Source: Pseudofabraea citricarpa | Taxonomy: Eukaryota; Ascomycota; Leotiomycetes; Helotiales; Dermateaceae | Assembly: GCA_029641185.1 (NCBI GenBank) | Contig: JAPWGK010000006.1 | Span: 682,001 to 746,000 of the forward strand | Direction: 5' to 3' | DNA: 64,000 bases | Shown: positions 11,076 through 24,392 of the stretch, one piece after another | Layout: the number at the start of each line of letters is the position of its first letter | Position numbering within the stretch: the first letter of the stretch is position 1 | Translations under genes and position numbers: made by a program | The notes under the pieces: model-generated | The model's input: only the letters and a program-made list of their open reading frames with translations | The model's database searches: none | Told to the model about the DNA's origin: nothing

Positions 11076-12139
11076 GACGAACGAACCCCCTGGTATTGAT
11101 ATAGCGTTTCTAGAACGCCTTTCCAATGATATGGAATCTTTCTCTCGTACCAATCTTCAATTGGCTCACATGGTCTAGAACCTAGGAGTAGGTTATCAAG
11201 AGACGCCGCACTGATAGACGAGGTAGGGGTCCACTGGTAGTATCTATGATCGGAAGAAGATGGTGTGGTACTCTTCTATGCGGCGGTGGCGGTATAAAGG
11301 CAAGAATTCCAAGCTTTTCAAGTAATGTTGGGTTGGAGGATTTGGGTTATTATGTTACACATGATGTGAGATGTCAGGGGTGTATGAGGAATCATAATCT
11401 CTCAATCCAGTTAGCCAACACGCGACACGTGACACACTACTTCAAGTTCTAGTTCCGTTTGTCACTCTCTATTCTTTTTTCCTCTGGCCCTTTTTTTGGT
11501 TTCTCAAATTACGAATGATTATCTACATCAAGAATTCACTTCGCAATCGAATTGTAGGCAGGATTTAGGCTGGCAGATAAGCTAAGGTCAAAACCATTAA
11601 ATACCTTGCCAAATACCCCTTCAGAGTGATCTCCTGTAGTCCATCATTTTGAAACCTTTTTGGGGACAAAACCATTATAAAATTTTTTGAGTGAGGTTGC
11701 TTAATTGTTTCTACGCAATAATATTTCAATCTTGCCAAATACTTAGTAATAACTCGCTTCTATCACAGTGATTCTATCTGATCCACCCAACTTCGAGGCA
11801 AGAAACAGAATGATATTCTAGTGTCTTCCATAACAACGCAAAATCTGAGCATCAAATTAAGGAATAAAGTCTCCTCAAGATCCGTTTGTATCAAAATATT
11901 CCCTCATGCCAGCTCACCGCCGTGAAGTTGGTTTCTGAAAATGCCTGTCTTTCTTTGTTCACGCACTTGCATTTTCTTTGTCCACCACCCAACCAAAATG
12001 ATCCATAAACTTCATATCCTCAATTTCAATTTCCAGAAATCCAGAACTTCAACAGGCAAAAGATCACCTCCATTTACCTCTCCACCGAGACCCAGAAAAT
12101 AAAAACGTTCCGAGCGCCACATATCTATCTTTCGACAGA
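11076..12139. promoter_or_regulatory. Divergent intergenic region between bZIP and ubiquitin-fold genes
   Basis: No gene recognised in about 1.06 kb. The frame 11246-11452 lacks any protein features. A CACGTG palindrome lies at 11426-11431. The stretch 11500-11900 is AT-rich, and the 12000-12139 part is A/C-rich, resembling a 5' leader for the ubiquitin-fold gene. Confidence 0.4.
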
Positions 12140-12434
12140 ATGAATCTCCAGATCCGTTTCCCGATGGGCAAAGATGTGGCAGTATTTATTGATCCTTTCT
12201 GCACTGTACTTGAGATCAAGCAGATTATCGCCCAAGTCGAGCAGCTACCGATGTGGCAGCAGAGGTTATTCATCGACGGCGTGCAGTTGCGAGATGACTT
12301 GTGCATTGTGGATTATGAAATTGGCGAGGGTATGTATTCTTTCCCTTGCTACATTTCACTTTACGAATCCTAGGACTAATATATGAAAATGGATAGGAGA
12401 GCTTGTCTACTGTCTCGGTGCTTTGCTGTATTAA
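12140..12434 (+). CDS. Free-standing ubiquitin-fold protein, no diglycine tail
   Basis: Two exons (12140-12329 and 12397-12434) give 75 residues, almost exactly the length of ubiquitin. The 67-nt intron has GTATGT, a GACTAAT branch and ATAG. The order of elements follows ubiquitin: first strand pair with M-LQIRFPMGKDVAVFIDP, a helix with LEIKQIIAQVEQ, then QQRLFIDGVQLRDD aligned with the QQRLIFAGKQLED region of ubiquitin, and DY before the last strand. The C-terminus is LVYCLGALLY and lacks RLRGG, so it cannot be conjugated in the normal way. Function unknown; it may be a ubiquitin-like scaffold or an inactive duplicate. Codon use looks normal and the frame is open, arguing for a real gene. 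Confidence 0.7.
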
Positions 12435-12784
12435 AAAACGCATACGTACCACGTGATGGCCGCTCCATCAGTTCATCTTTCTCGCTTTTTGGGATGTCCT
12501 TATCCCGAGGGAATTATCAGGTGGACAAATCCCAGAAGCAGACGTCAGCATTTCCTCGAAAAATCCAGAATCTTCCAAATTTTCCACCGAAAGTCGAACA
12601 TGTCAAGCGGAGGGCGCTCTGCTGCTAGGGGTCAGCCACATCGACCAACTGTCATCATCAACAACCCAGAAAGCTGCATACAAACAAGCAAAGTACATAG
12701 CAATTTCCTCTCGAATCTAATTAAAAAAAAGGCCCCCGAACGCATTCACTTTTCACCAACCTCTAAACCCTCAAAATTCGAACA
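12435..12784. promoter_or_regulatory. Short promoter region of the cupin gene
   Basis: 350 bp between the ubiquitin-fold gene and the cupin gene, both on the + strand. It contains CACGTGAT at 12450-12457 and a purine-poor leader running into the ATG at 12785. No coding features are seen. Confidence 0.4.
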
Positions 12785-13174
12785 ATGGCATCGGCAAAGA
12801 TTTCTCTTCCTGCAGCGCTCAGGCAGATCAGCAAGCCTTGGAACCCCAAACTCGTAGCGAGCATCGACGACGCATACGACATGAAAATCGCAAAGATAGA
12901 AGGCTCTTTCATCTTCCACTCGCATCCGGATGCAGATGAGCTTTTCTATGTCTTAGGAGGGGAGGGGACTCTAGCGATTGAGATTGAAGGGAAAGAGAAT
13001 GTAAAGCTGGCGTTGGGAGACATATATGTGGTGCCGAAGGGAGTGAGACACAAACCTGTTACGACTGGTGGTCAGGTTCATATTATGATGATTGAGAAAA
13101 GAGGGACTGTCAATACCGGTGACGAGGAGAAATCAGCATTGACGGTCGCAGTTGAGGATGTTAGAGAGAAGTGA
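12785..13174 (+). CDS. Single-domain cupin protein
   Basis: Small one-domain cupin (Cupin_2 type), 129 residues, intronless; probably a metal-dependent enzyme or binding protein in the cytosol, with no known substrate. Motif 1 is present as HSHPDADE, giving metal ligands His45, His47 and Glu52; motif 2 has GDIYVVPKGVRH with the fourth ligand His89. All four ligands are therefore retained. No signal peptide. Its stop lies 34 bp from the stop of the convergent FMP32-like gene, so their 3' untranslated regions must overlap. Confidence 0.88.
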   Translation: MASAKISLPAALRQISKPWNPKLVASIDDAYDMKIAKIEGSFIFHSHPDADELFYVLGGEGTLAIEIEGKENVKLALGDIYVVPKGVRHKPVTTGGQVHIMMIEKRGTVNTGDEEKSALTVAVEDVREK

Positions 13175-13208
13175 ATGTGATATCTTATTGTTTTTGGTAT
13201 TAATGTGT

Positions 13209-14519
13209 CTAATTGGCAGCGAGGATTTCGACCACACCTTGCGGGGAGGTATCATCTAATAATCTTGGTTCTTCTGTAGCTTTGTAGCTCTCTTTTTGGC
13301 TTTCTTTCTTTTTCTCCCGTTCGTGGTCTTCGTGTGACTTATAGCTTGCATAACGCAATGAGGTCAAGACCATAAAGGCCATAAACAATATACCCATTAC
13401 GGATCTTCTTGTCAAGACCCACCTTAAGCCTTCAACCTCAGATTTGCTGTCGCTATTGAGCATGACCGTGATCTTGTAGTTGAGTTCTTGGATCTATGAA
13501 CAGGATCAGCATAAATATCAAGATATGTATAGATAACAACTTACGGCACTCTCCATAGCTCGTTGCTCCATCCTAACCGACATTTTTCGATCATCAAACA
13601 TGCCTTTCAGGTCATCCTTGAGCGAAAGAAGTTCTTGGGTAAGCTTCTGGTTCAGAATCTCCACTTCGTGCGTCAAAAGTGTTCGTTCCCGGCGCATAGT
13701 CTCCTCCTTCGCTTTGCGGCTATTTTGGATCTCGGTCCGCAATTCGGAGCAAGCTGCGCGGAAAAGATATGTTTCCTATGGATATGTTAGAACTGCTACA
13801 TGATACAATAATTTTAAAACAGTACTAACATTCTCAACATCACTCTTACTAACCAAACCTGCCTTGGCAACATCTAAATTCGTTGCCAGAAGACTCCTTA
13901 CGGCTTTCATAGCTGTTATGCTCTGGTCCTTTGTAAAGCCGCCACTCTCAACCTGTTGTACCAAAGTATATGTATCGAAGTGGTGAACATAGGGAGGTGT
14001 TTGTAGATGCGGGGCCTTGGCCGCATTCTCTAAATCTGGCGACGCAGGTGGTGGCATCTGGAGGACCGTTTCCAAGGGAGCTAAAGAATCTGCTGCGTTC
14101 ACCGCAGCCTGCTGCCGTGGCGCTGCTTCCTCTGTGATGGAACTGCCCTTGTTTATTGAAATTGGATCTCCAGGTATCGTCGCAGCAGCTTCGGTTTCTT
14201 CTGACAAGGGCGTGGTAGATGAACTCTGCTCTTGCGCGTCGCTTTTCAAACCCTCCGTCTTTGCTGACTTTGTTCCCTCTTCCTCCGGTAGATATACCTT
14301 TACAGATTGCGAATCATCTCCCTCCTTCAAAAACGGCTCAACCGCCTTCCCATGTCTTTGCACAAATGTCTGAGAACGCCTCGGCGTTGTTATAATGCTT
14401 CTGGTATTCCTCGGTCGTTTGTAGCCTCTTTGCGTCGCTCGAAATACAGGATCGCTGGCTCGTATACTGCGAAATAAGTGAGGGTAAAGGAAGGTAAGGC
14501 GTGGGGTTGCCATTGTCAT
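13209..14519 (-). CDS. Mitochondrial inner-membrane coiled-coil protein, FMP32/MCUR1 family (DUF1640)
   Basis: Homologue of yeast FMP32 and animal MCUR1/CCDC90, which act at the mitochondrial inner membrane (linked to cytochrome c oxidase assembly or calcium-uniporter regulation). Exons 13830-14519, 13545-13775 and 13209-13493 give 401 residues; introns are 54 and 51 nt. The N-terminus is basic and Ser/Thr-rich without acids (MTMATPRLTFLYPHLFRSIR), a good matrix-targeting signal. A disordered Glu/Ser-rich stretch follows to about residue 180. The DUF1640 core starts at YTLVQQVESGGFTKDQSITAMK, continues through a long coiled coil rich in Glu, Lys and Arg, and ends in one membrane segment (SVMGILFMAFMVLTSL). 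A Lys/Glu-rich tail follows. An alternative ATG lies two codons downstream. Confidence 0.87.
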
Positions 14520-15082
14520 AGCCGTTGGTGTTGAAGAAGAGCTTAAGGGAGCTTGAAAAATGTTGCGCTGTCTTATCGGAGGGACGCTCCTGATATCGGC
14601 ATTTGCGACACGTGATGCATACTTTTAATACCTATTAACAGTATGAAGAACCACAATTTCCTGACTTCAAGCAGTGATTTACTAGCTTTATGTCTCGTGG
14701 ATCCTCATATAATCTGCTTGAGATTTATGATGGGCCATATTCCTAGCTTAGTCAATGATCAACATATATTACGCTGTAGTTCCTTTACCTAACTCGCTTA
14801 TCCGTTCCTTGAGTTCATTGGGGTGTTCGTATTAGGGGGGGGGGGCATGCTTGAGTATGGTTTTTAGTATTTTTAGCGTATTAGAGAGTTAGTATTTGAT
14901 ATGTGTTGCATGCCGGCATCCTGAACATTTCTGACATGTGAAAGGTCTGATCGCATAGAGAAGGGAAGGGCGTCAAGAGTATCTGCTACGAAATAGCCCA
15001 TTAAGCCCATCATAACCGTTATTTGATTATCAATTATTTACTAGAAAGTTCGAAACTATGTACTGAATTCCCGAGAATCTGA
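14520..15082. promoter_or_regulatory. Intergenic region upstream of the FMP32-like gene
   Basis: Holds the promoter of the FMP32-like gene, with CACGTGAT at 14609-14616 about 90 bp upstream of its start, and the 3' flank of the acid phosphatase gene. A run of 11 G is at about 14835-14845. No gene is seen. Confidence 0.4.
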
Positions 15083-16756
15083 TTAGGGAGCTGCAGTTGA
15101 CAACCAAGAGCTGCTCAAATCTGTGAAGAAGCTAGCACCTTTGATACCGTCGCTGGGAATAGCCGGATTCGTAACGTTGCAGTTATCGTAATAGCTTCCC
15201 TTACTATCTAACTTATCCCCAACGTAGCTAGCATAAGCTGAAAGCAAGCAAGAAGAACCAGGCCCAGATCTGCATGATGGAAGAGGATAAACAGCGTCGT
15301 TTAGAAGAATTCTGATGTATGCGTTGTTGCTAGTTGGAGAGGTAGAGTTTGAATAATGTGCCATGGTACTGTTAGAGGCGCTCTCACAGACCAGTCTCTC
15401 GAATGCAACAGTCCCTCTCATTGTCACAAAATAGGATGCCTTGTATCTTCTATCCTCTGGAATATAGGTAGCAGGCAGAGGCTTTTGGTCATCCCAGACG
15501 CCAATTGCAACACCAAGCTCTGTGAGCTGCCCATCATTTAAGAAAGCGGTAATAATTTTGGGAAGCTCAAAGCTCGTTCCATTAGCAGTAGTCCCGTTGA
15601 TACCAGGACCTTGAGAAAGAACGCCAACAAGGCCATTCAGGAACGGAAGCATGATCGTGGAGGGAAGTCCAGTGCCTGGACCTGTGCCATAATAGTAACG
15701 GAGAGTCTGGCGGTATTCATAGCTTTCTAGCTCGTCGTCCGTAAAGACACCGCAGAATGGAGAGAGTACACCCGTGATTTGTGACTCATAGCCGCAAAGA
15801 TAGGGGATTATTGAGACGTCCGAAGTAGTAAGATTTAGATTACCTGTTAATAAAGCATTAAGGCGTGCTGTTATGGGAGGAAGGTAGATGGAGTCCCAGA
15901 TTGTAGCTATTTTCTCAGTCAGCTAAATTGTGGCTGCAACTTGCAAGTACCCCTACTGTAATTCCCCCCCTCTTCGTCATCAAAAGCAGGGCAGAGATCG
16001 CTAGGAGCCAAACTATCAAAGAAAGCATTTGGATTTCCAGTACTGTTTACAGTAATCACACTTCCAAGGGAACCAGCCAGGTGACCTAAAAACCCCCGCA
16101 CGAAGTTTTGGGCTGTCTGGACTACTCTCGGGTACAGGTTGGCCCAACTAATGAATGGAGTGCCGTACTCATAGAGGTCAGGATACCTACAAAATCAGTA
16201 AATATAACTTTGACATGGGAAACGAATAGCACAAACCTAGTTCTTAGAACATATCCCATGTCATAAGCCTCTTTATAGCCTGTGACACTCTCCTGCGCAA
16301 TTTGTGCCTTGGGGTTCGTAAGCACTGGCTTCCAATCCTTCAGGAATGCTAGACTGCCCTGAGCCTCAAAAGTAGCATTTCCAATCTATTGTAAGTCATA
16401 GTTAGTGAAGCGTCCAAGGGGTGTTTTTTGTACTATATGCCTGAATACTAACTAACCTTCTGATAAAGAGCTACCCATTCGTTGTAGGCACCATTATCTG
16501 GGAATCGGCTTCCATGTCTAGTAACATAGGCCACTTGATCTACTTTACATCCTTCAGGTATATCACGGGAGACACCATTGACATTGGGACCGGTGAAATA
16601 CGGTCCATTAGCACCCAGCGAAGTGAGAGGATTGCTCGCAGCACCACTTGAAGGAAGGTTGATGTCCTGCTCAGGCGCTAGATATACAGTTGCCGAAACT
16701 TGAGCAGCTAAGAGCAAGACAGGCGCATATAAAACCCGAGCGGAAAAAGAAGGCAT
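15083..16756 (-). CDS. Secreted histidine acid phosphatase (phytase-like)
   Basis: Histidine phosphatase clade 2 enzyme, expected to release phosphate from organic phosphates outside the cell. Exons 16457-16756, 16237-16385, 15957-16186 and 15083-15906 give 500 residues, the normal family length; introns are 71, 50 and 50 nt. Residues 1 to about 22 are a signal peptide. The catalytic motif RHGSRFP is at residues 80-86, with the nucleophile His81. Several N-glycosylation sequons (for example NST, NGT, NNS-type sites) and many cysteines agree with secretion. The position of the family's HD proton-donor motif reads FLNDGQ, so the His is replaced by Asn while Asp stays; I believe some fungal paralogues share this, so the substrate may differ from phytate. 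The first intron follows the YQK codon; all junctions keep frame. Confidence 0.88.
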
Positions 16757-17521
16757 ATTGAGGACAAAGCAAGAAGATCCAAAACTGACTGGTAAGTGGG
16801 AGATCAGTTCGAAGAAGCTTTCATACTTATACCATAATTTCTTCCTCTTACATGGTTAGTGGGCCATGTCGAGGCACCAAGCCGGTGAACCGGTCATCAC
16901 CCCGGAGAAGATCGTTGATAAAGATCATTTATATGCACGACGGATTGCACGTGCGCCTGCCATTCGATGTCGTAGTAAATCCGGAGATGAATTCTTAAAA
17001 CGGGATCTCGCTTCTGCATGGCCTTGGACCCCTTGGCCAATTCGAACCCCAGTTATTACGCACCTTCTCCCCTGATAGATTTATGTGTATGCAGGGTAGA
17101 CCTAGAATTGGAGAGATCAATAGAATCGATTCTCTAAACCGTCACTGCGCTATGACTGACGAAAATAGTCTGGATGCACAGATATGGGATCAGAATGGAA
17201 GAAAAAGAACTTTGTATGATTGATTGATGGGAACACGATAAGACAACTGCCAACCGCCCCATCCTCTCTGAGCAAAAGCTAGCTAATAACAAGCCATATC
17301 CGTTCTCCGAAAGAGAATATAACCCAACCGCTCCATCGCCATCAGAACTTTTCGGAATGTAAACACGTTGTGGGACAGCGCAACATTGGGAACAAATGTC
17401 TTGCTCGAGTCTTCGTCTTGATCAGATTCTTGAAGTTCGTGATATGCGCAAATATCGTTTGTATCGATCCGCTAATTTTGGATTAGCCTTTTACAGTAAA
17501 AGACGAGAATATTGACATACC
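16757..17521. other. Intergenic region between acid phosphatase promoter and actin 3' end
   Basis: The left part is the acid phosphatase promoter and the right part is the actin 3' untranslated region. The frame 16866-17075 has no protein features. No gene is seen. Confidence 0.45.
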
Positions 17522-19111
<1,590 letters not shown>

Positions 19112-21150
19112 GGCTGCTGATTACGACGGGGCGTCAAATAAAAAGGGAGACTGTGTGGGATATGGTAATGAAGAAGTCCTCGCGAAAACGAATCTCGAGA
19201 ACTAAAAGCAGAATGGATTAGATCACGAAAAGAGATTCGTGGTCGATAGAGACTGGTTGGATTGCACTGGTGGTGGAGGTGACGTTGTAAAGGAAGGTTG
19301 CCGGCGAAGCAGCAGGTGTAGAAGTTCTGTGGGCCGCGAGGGATGGCTGCTTTAAGCACGAGTGCGTGCTGTTTTAGGAGAGGGGGGGAACAGCGATGCG
19401 AGGTCGCGAGGCTGGGAATGGAATGGTGAACAACGCGTTATCTGGATAACCAGCCAGGTGGCAGGTGGCAAGAATTTGAAGGGAGCGAGCTGCAGGCAAC
19501 GGGTACAACGGGGCAACATGATGGCTAGATCCCCCTTCCTCTCCTTTTCTCCATCAGAACTCACACCGTCCCCAGCAAAACGAACGACTACTGCAGACAA
19601 CGCAATAATGCTGCAACATGGGCACCGCACATTCACACCGACTCGATCAACTCCTGCGCTGATGTGGCTTCGTTCTCCGGAGGCAACAAAATTCAAAGTA
19701 TGCATAGCCACAGTGTGCTACGCGTATCTCGTCTGCCGTCAACGCTTACCTGTATGGCCAAGCAGGCTTCTCCAGATCGGCCCTTCAAGTCGCACGGCAG
19801 CTTGATTTTGATGGCAGTAGTGGTTGCGCATGCAAGGGCAGCGAGCGACATAGGGCTTGCTCAGTGCAGTACGGCAGAGCCATCGGCTTCTTCGGGCCAT
19901 CTCATCAGCGGCGCCTCCCTAAAGATAACTGTTACAAGTAAGTCACTGAGGGGTTCTTAGTGGGGTAAATATGACAGAGCGACGTGCTCTGAGAATAACG
20001 CATCATAGCCAATTGTGTAGCCTCCCTAATAAGCATAAGCTGTATGAAACAGGAGATCTCAACTTAAGCTTTGAAACTCAACACACGACTTCCCCCCGGT
20101 TCAGGTAGCAAGCATAGAAAGCTGAAACCATGACCATCACGTGGCTAGCATCTACTGATCCGGTTACTTCTCAGAATAGTGGTATGCAGAGTTGTTCTAT
20201 GCAAGCGGGAGAAGGTTCGTAAGGCTACCGTGTTCAGAGGTCCACGGGATTGACGTTTTATTGCTGACAAGCACATTACTTGTCTGGGGCAACACGGAAG
20301 CCTATGATGACGAATCACCTCTTCCTCATACTTTATTTGTATTAGCATCTTCTACTAGGTGTTTACCGCTGCCTAGGTAACTCTGCCAGGCATCTCATAT
20401 AAGCAGTTCCGCGTGTGTTGGGACGAACTAATAATATGGTACGGCTTACACATAAGCTATTTACTTCTCTGCCTGGCAATTCCTTGGCCACAGTCATCTT
20501 CCAAATTAATGGAGCACCTTTATGTCAACCTGTGCTTTCTTAAGTAATAGATAATTTTATCTGGTAAAACTGTACGCTAAGCGACGGACTGGATTGTACC
20601 TTCTGGGGTCCGTTTGATACCACAGCCGAGGAATATTCTATGGGAGTTGAGTCCAACACGGAATACCCCAAGAGAGGGTTCATAGTCACGAGGAGTAGAT
20701 TAATCTTGAAAACTGTAATCACATAGGAGTCTTTAAAACTGTTCTGCGCATCGTCAGCCTCGCTCCAAACACAACGCACATCTGTATGACAAGGCTGAAG
20801 TATAGTCGATAAGCTCCAGAGTCGAGGACAAACTTGCCAGTACATTAGAATCAATAAGTCGTTATTCTCATCCTAAATTTTGATTTTCAATTTTATTTAT
20901 CTATGGGGAGACTCATAGTTGAATAACTCGTTCTAAACCATGGGGCGTTTTGGTTTTAGTGGACGCCCCTCGGCGCGAACCGAGGTGGCCCAACCTTGCG
21001 CGTGGCTGTCCTGAAGCTCCGAGTCCCTGGCGAACGTCTCAGAACCACGACCTCAACACCAGATACAGGAGGACCGACTGCTTGAACAAATCCAGCGCGC
21101 GGATGGGATATCTTCATCGAGCACGATAATACACTATTGGCCAAGTTGAA
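19112..21150. promoter_or_regulatory. Long divergent promoter region of actin and SEC8
   Basis: About 2 kb without a recognisable gene between two divergently transcribed housekeeping genes. The actin side has pyrimidine-rich leader sequence on the minus strand. An ATCACGTG motif is at 20136-20143. The part 20956-21150, relatively GC-rich, is probably SEC8 5' untranslated sequence. Several open frames here (19362-19960, 20540-20854) have no domain, signal or family feature and I treat them as noncoding. A small undetected gene or long noncoding RNA cannot be excluded. Confidence 0.4.
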
Positions 21151-24100
21151 ATGGCCCGGAATCGATACGGAGGTCTCGGTGACGACCCCTACGCCAACAA
21201 TAATGGTTATGGAGCGCAGAACGCAGAGAACAACGATTACGACCCCTATGGGAATGAGTATGGAGATCGATATGGAATTTCTCCAGCGCCGACACCCTCC
21301 CCTCCCGTTGCGCGATCAGCATACAGCCGACCAAGAATACCAGAGAGCAATGCAGAGAAACAGATTGGCGTAGTTTTGGAACATATCAAGACAGAATGGC
21401 CGGCAATGTGTCAGAATGAGTGTGTTCCGGTCCATGTTGCTTTACAGCTGTTGGATACAAGCTCTGTTGGTCGAGCACATGAATATCGACAATTCGAACA
21501 GACACACAAGTACCTGCAAGATTCGCTCAAGGGCATTGTACACGAACACCATCAGGGATTCAATAGTTCAATCGGTACATTCCACAAGATTCAATCAAAC
21601 ATACAGGCTTCCTCAAAAAGGGTGCGCACCCTAAAAGAGTCGCTGGGACAGTCGAAAGCAAATTTGGCTACAACAGATCCGGAATTGAAGAAGCTTGCAG
21701 CGGCGTCCCAGACATACGATGATCTATTACACACCTTGTCAGAGATCGAGGACTTGCGATTGGTTCCTGATCAGTTAGAAGCACGGATATCCGAAAAAAG
21801 ATTCCTGACGGCTGTTGATGTGTTGCAAAATGCCTTACGACGAATCAGAGTTCCACACCTGGATGAGATAGGAGCGTTGAGTGATCTGCGAAGCTACCTC
21901 GCGAACCAGGAAACAGCATTGACAGATATTTTAATCGAGGAGCTACACGACCATCTGTATCTCAAGTCCCCTTATTGCCAAGAGCGGTGGCAGATGTTAG
22001 CAAAGAGTCAAGGAGCCGCAGCTCAGGAGAACTTTGAGAACACACCGGGTATACGTCCATTTTACGAGGTGCTAGACTCTATGGATCTTTCTGAGATGAT
22101 GATTGAAGATCCGTCGAGAAATCCAGAGGCTGACACATTCTACTACATCGAACTTCTTGTGGAGTCTCTAAACAAGCTGGGTCGCCTTGAATCTGCTGTG
22201 AATACCATCAAGCAGAGATTGCCGGTAGAACTCTTCAGCATTGTCAATGAAACAAACGGAGAAGTTGATCAAAAACACCCAAGTTCATTGCGAGGTACGA
22301 TAGGAAACGCTCAAAGCGCCCACACTTTCAGCAGTCGCGAGAGTGGAATTAGAGCAGATGTCATATACGACCTACTGTGGACTCTATATGCCAAATTTGA
22401 AGCCATTGCTGAAGGGCATCGTGTCTTTCATGATGTTGTAAAGTCGATAGTTCGTCGAGAGGGTGCGACCAAGAACTCATCGTCTCTCCTAGGAGGTTTC
22501 AGGGAACTCTGGAATTTGTATCAAAATGAGATACGGTCATTGCTGCACAACTACGTGACAACCGATGCAGATATTTACCAGTTCAGCTCATCTCCCAAGC
22601 CTGGTGCCACCAATGGGAAGCAGGATTCAAGACGAGAACTGCTCTTCCAATTTTCCGACGCAGACTCAAAATCTGTCTCAATGACCACCGAGTATCAGGA
22701 TTTGGAAGGCATCATCAGAGCTGCTGTTCCTGGGCTTATGTCCAAAGGCGGCGATGGGAAGAAGAAGGATGGTGGGCAAAGATCACTTATCGAGAGCAAC
22801 ATTATGCGCACTGGGTCACGCCGAAATCAGACTTCGTCTGTGTATGACAAGAATGGCGGGATTGCAGCCCACAAGTCTTTGGTTGAGCCGAGTGTGTTCA
22901 ATATGAGCCTTTTGCTTCCACCAACGCTAGGGTTTTTGCAAAGATTAAAAATCATTGTCCCTCCTGGCTCTGATCTTGTCACGAGTACACTCACGTCATT
23001 CCTCGACAACTTCCTGGTTAACGTTTTTCTGCCCCAGTTGGATGAAACACTGGGGAAATTGAGCGACTCTGTATTTGAAGAATCCGATTCTTTCCAGGAA
23101 GACTCTGAATGGACTAAAGTCGCTCGTCGGCCTGTATTTAAGGGCACTACGGCATTCTTTGCACTAATCACAGCATTTTGTAGAATGTTGGACACCATTC
23201 CTCATGACCAAGCACTAAGCCAACTCATAATAACGCAAATGATGCGCTACTACGACAGATGTTACGACTGGTTCAAATCTCTGGTGTCAAAGGTTAGCGA
23301 TACGGATGGATCCACACTGAAGCTTGCTGCATTACTAGCTACGGGACCCGGCGATATTCATGACACAATGCAAAAGTTATGGACAGAGGAAGGTAAAGAC
23401 CGACATCTACTCGAAAAAGAAACTGGACTCCTCATTCTTCAAACAAACGAAACTGCTCTGAAGCTGGACGATATTATCCAAGATCGTGAGACTATTTCGT
23501 CATTATGCGTGCTTTACACGAGTATGAAATGGCTTGCTATCAAGATTGATATGCTTCGCCATATCACCCGGAACGATGTAGATTCGTCGCGGCCAACTAC
23601 ACAGAAACCGCAGAATCGACGGTGGACGCTACTTAATGACCCATCTAGGGCACAAGATGATAATCCTGTGTACCTTCCTATGACTCAAGAGACAGTTGTG
23701 TAAGTGATCAGTTATCCCCGCAGGGTATACGTCAACTAATATAATACAGCGCTTTTGACTCTATTGTTTCTTCTTACCAAGAACTTGCTGGTACTGTCCT
23801 TTTGACGTTGCATATGGAGATTCGATGCCAAATCGTGCAATCACTCTCCAAAACCTTATCACCAGTGGCTGCACCGTATCTATTAGAGCAAGCTGTGAAC
23901 GATCCCGACCCAAAAATCCTTAGTCTAAATGCCGACCTTGTCTCATACGACGAGACAGTGGTCCGGTTCTTGCGCGAAAAAGAAATATATTTCATCAGAA
24001 CTGGGCTTGGCCTGCTGATCGATAGTTACCTCGTCACAAATGCTGGCATGGTCAAAGCGATGAACAAGAACGGTTGCGGACGAATGCAACTAAATATTTT

Positions 24101-24392
24101 GGTGCTTCAACAAAATCTCAAGAATATCGAAGAAGATGTTAGCCTCGATCGAGCTGCTAAGTACTTCGACATCTTTGACAAGGGTGCAGATGCTGCAGTT
24201 GCGCAGGCAAAGTCGGAGAAGGATAATGGAAACAGTGGGAAAGAAGTGTTCAACTATGAAGAGTTGAAGACCCTGGTCGAATTGTGCTATAGCGAGCAAC
24301 TGTCCAATCCGGAACGAGGTATCAGCACCGTGGCAAAGAGACGGATGGATGAGCATCTATTGCAACTAAGCGAGTACATGTGGCAGAGTTGA
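21151..24392 (+). CDS. SEC8: Exocyst complex component SEC8
   Basis: Subunit of the octameric exocyst that tethers secretory vesicles at the plasma membrane, essential for hyphal tip growth. Two exons, 21151-23699 and 23750-24392, join to 1063 residues; the 50-nt intron has GTAAGT and ACAG and joins ETVV to AFDSIVSSY. The first 65 residues are low-complexity, rich in Asn, Tyr, Gly and Asp. The conserved Sec8 N-terminal domain begins at EKQIGVVLEHIKTEWP and includes ALQLLDTSS and HEYRQFEQTHKYLQDSL. The middle is long and helical (CATCHR fold). The annotated length fits Pezizomycotina SEC8. Identification is confident. Confidence 0.95.
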
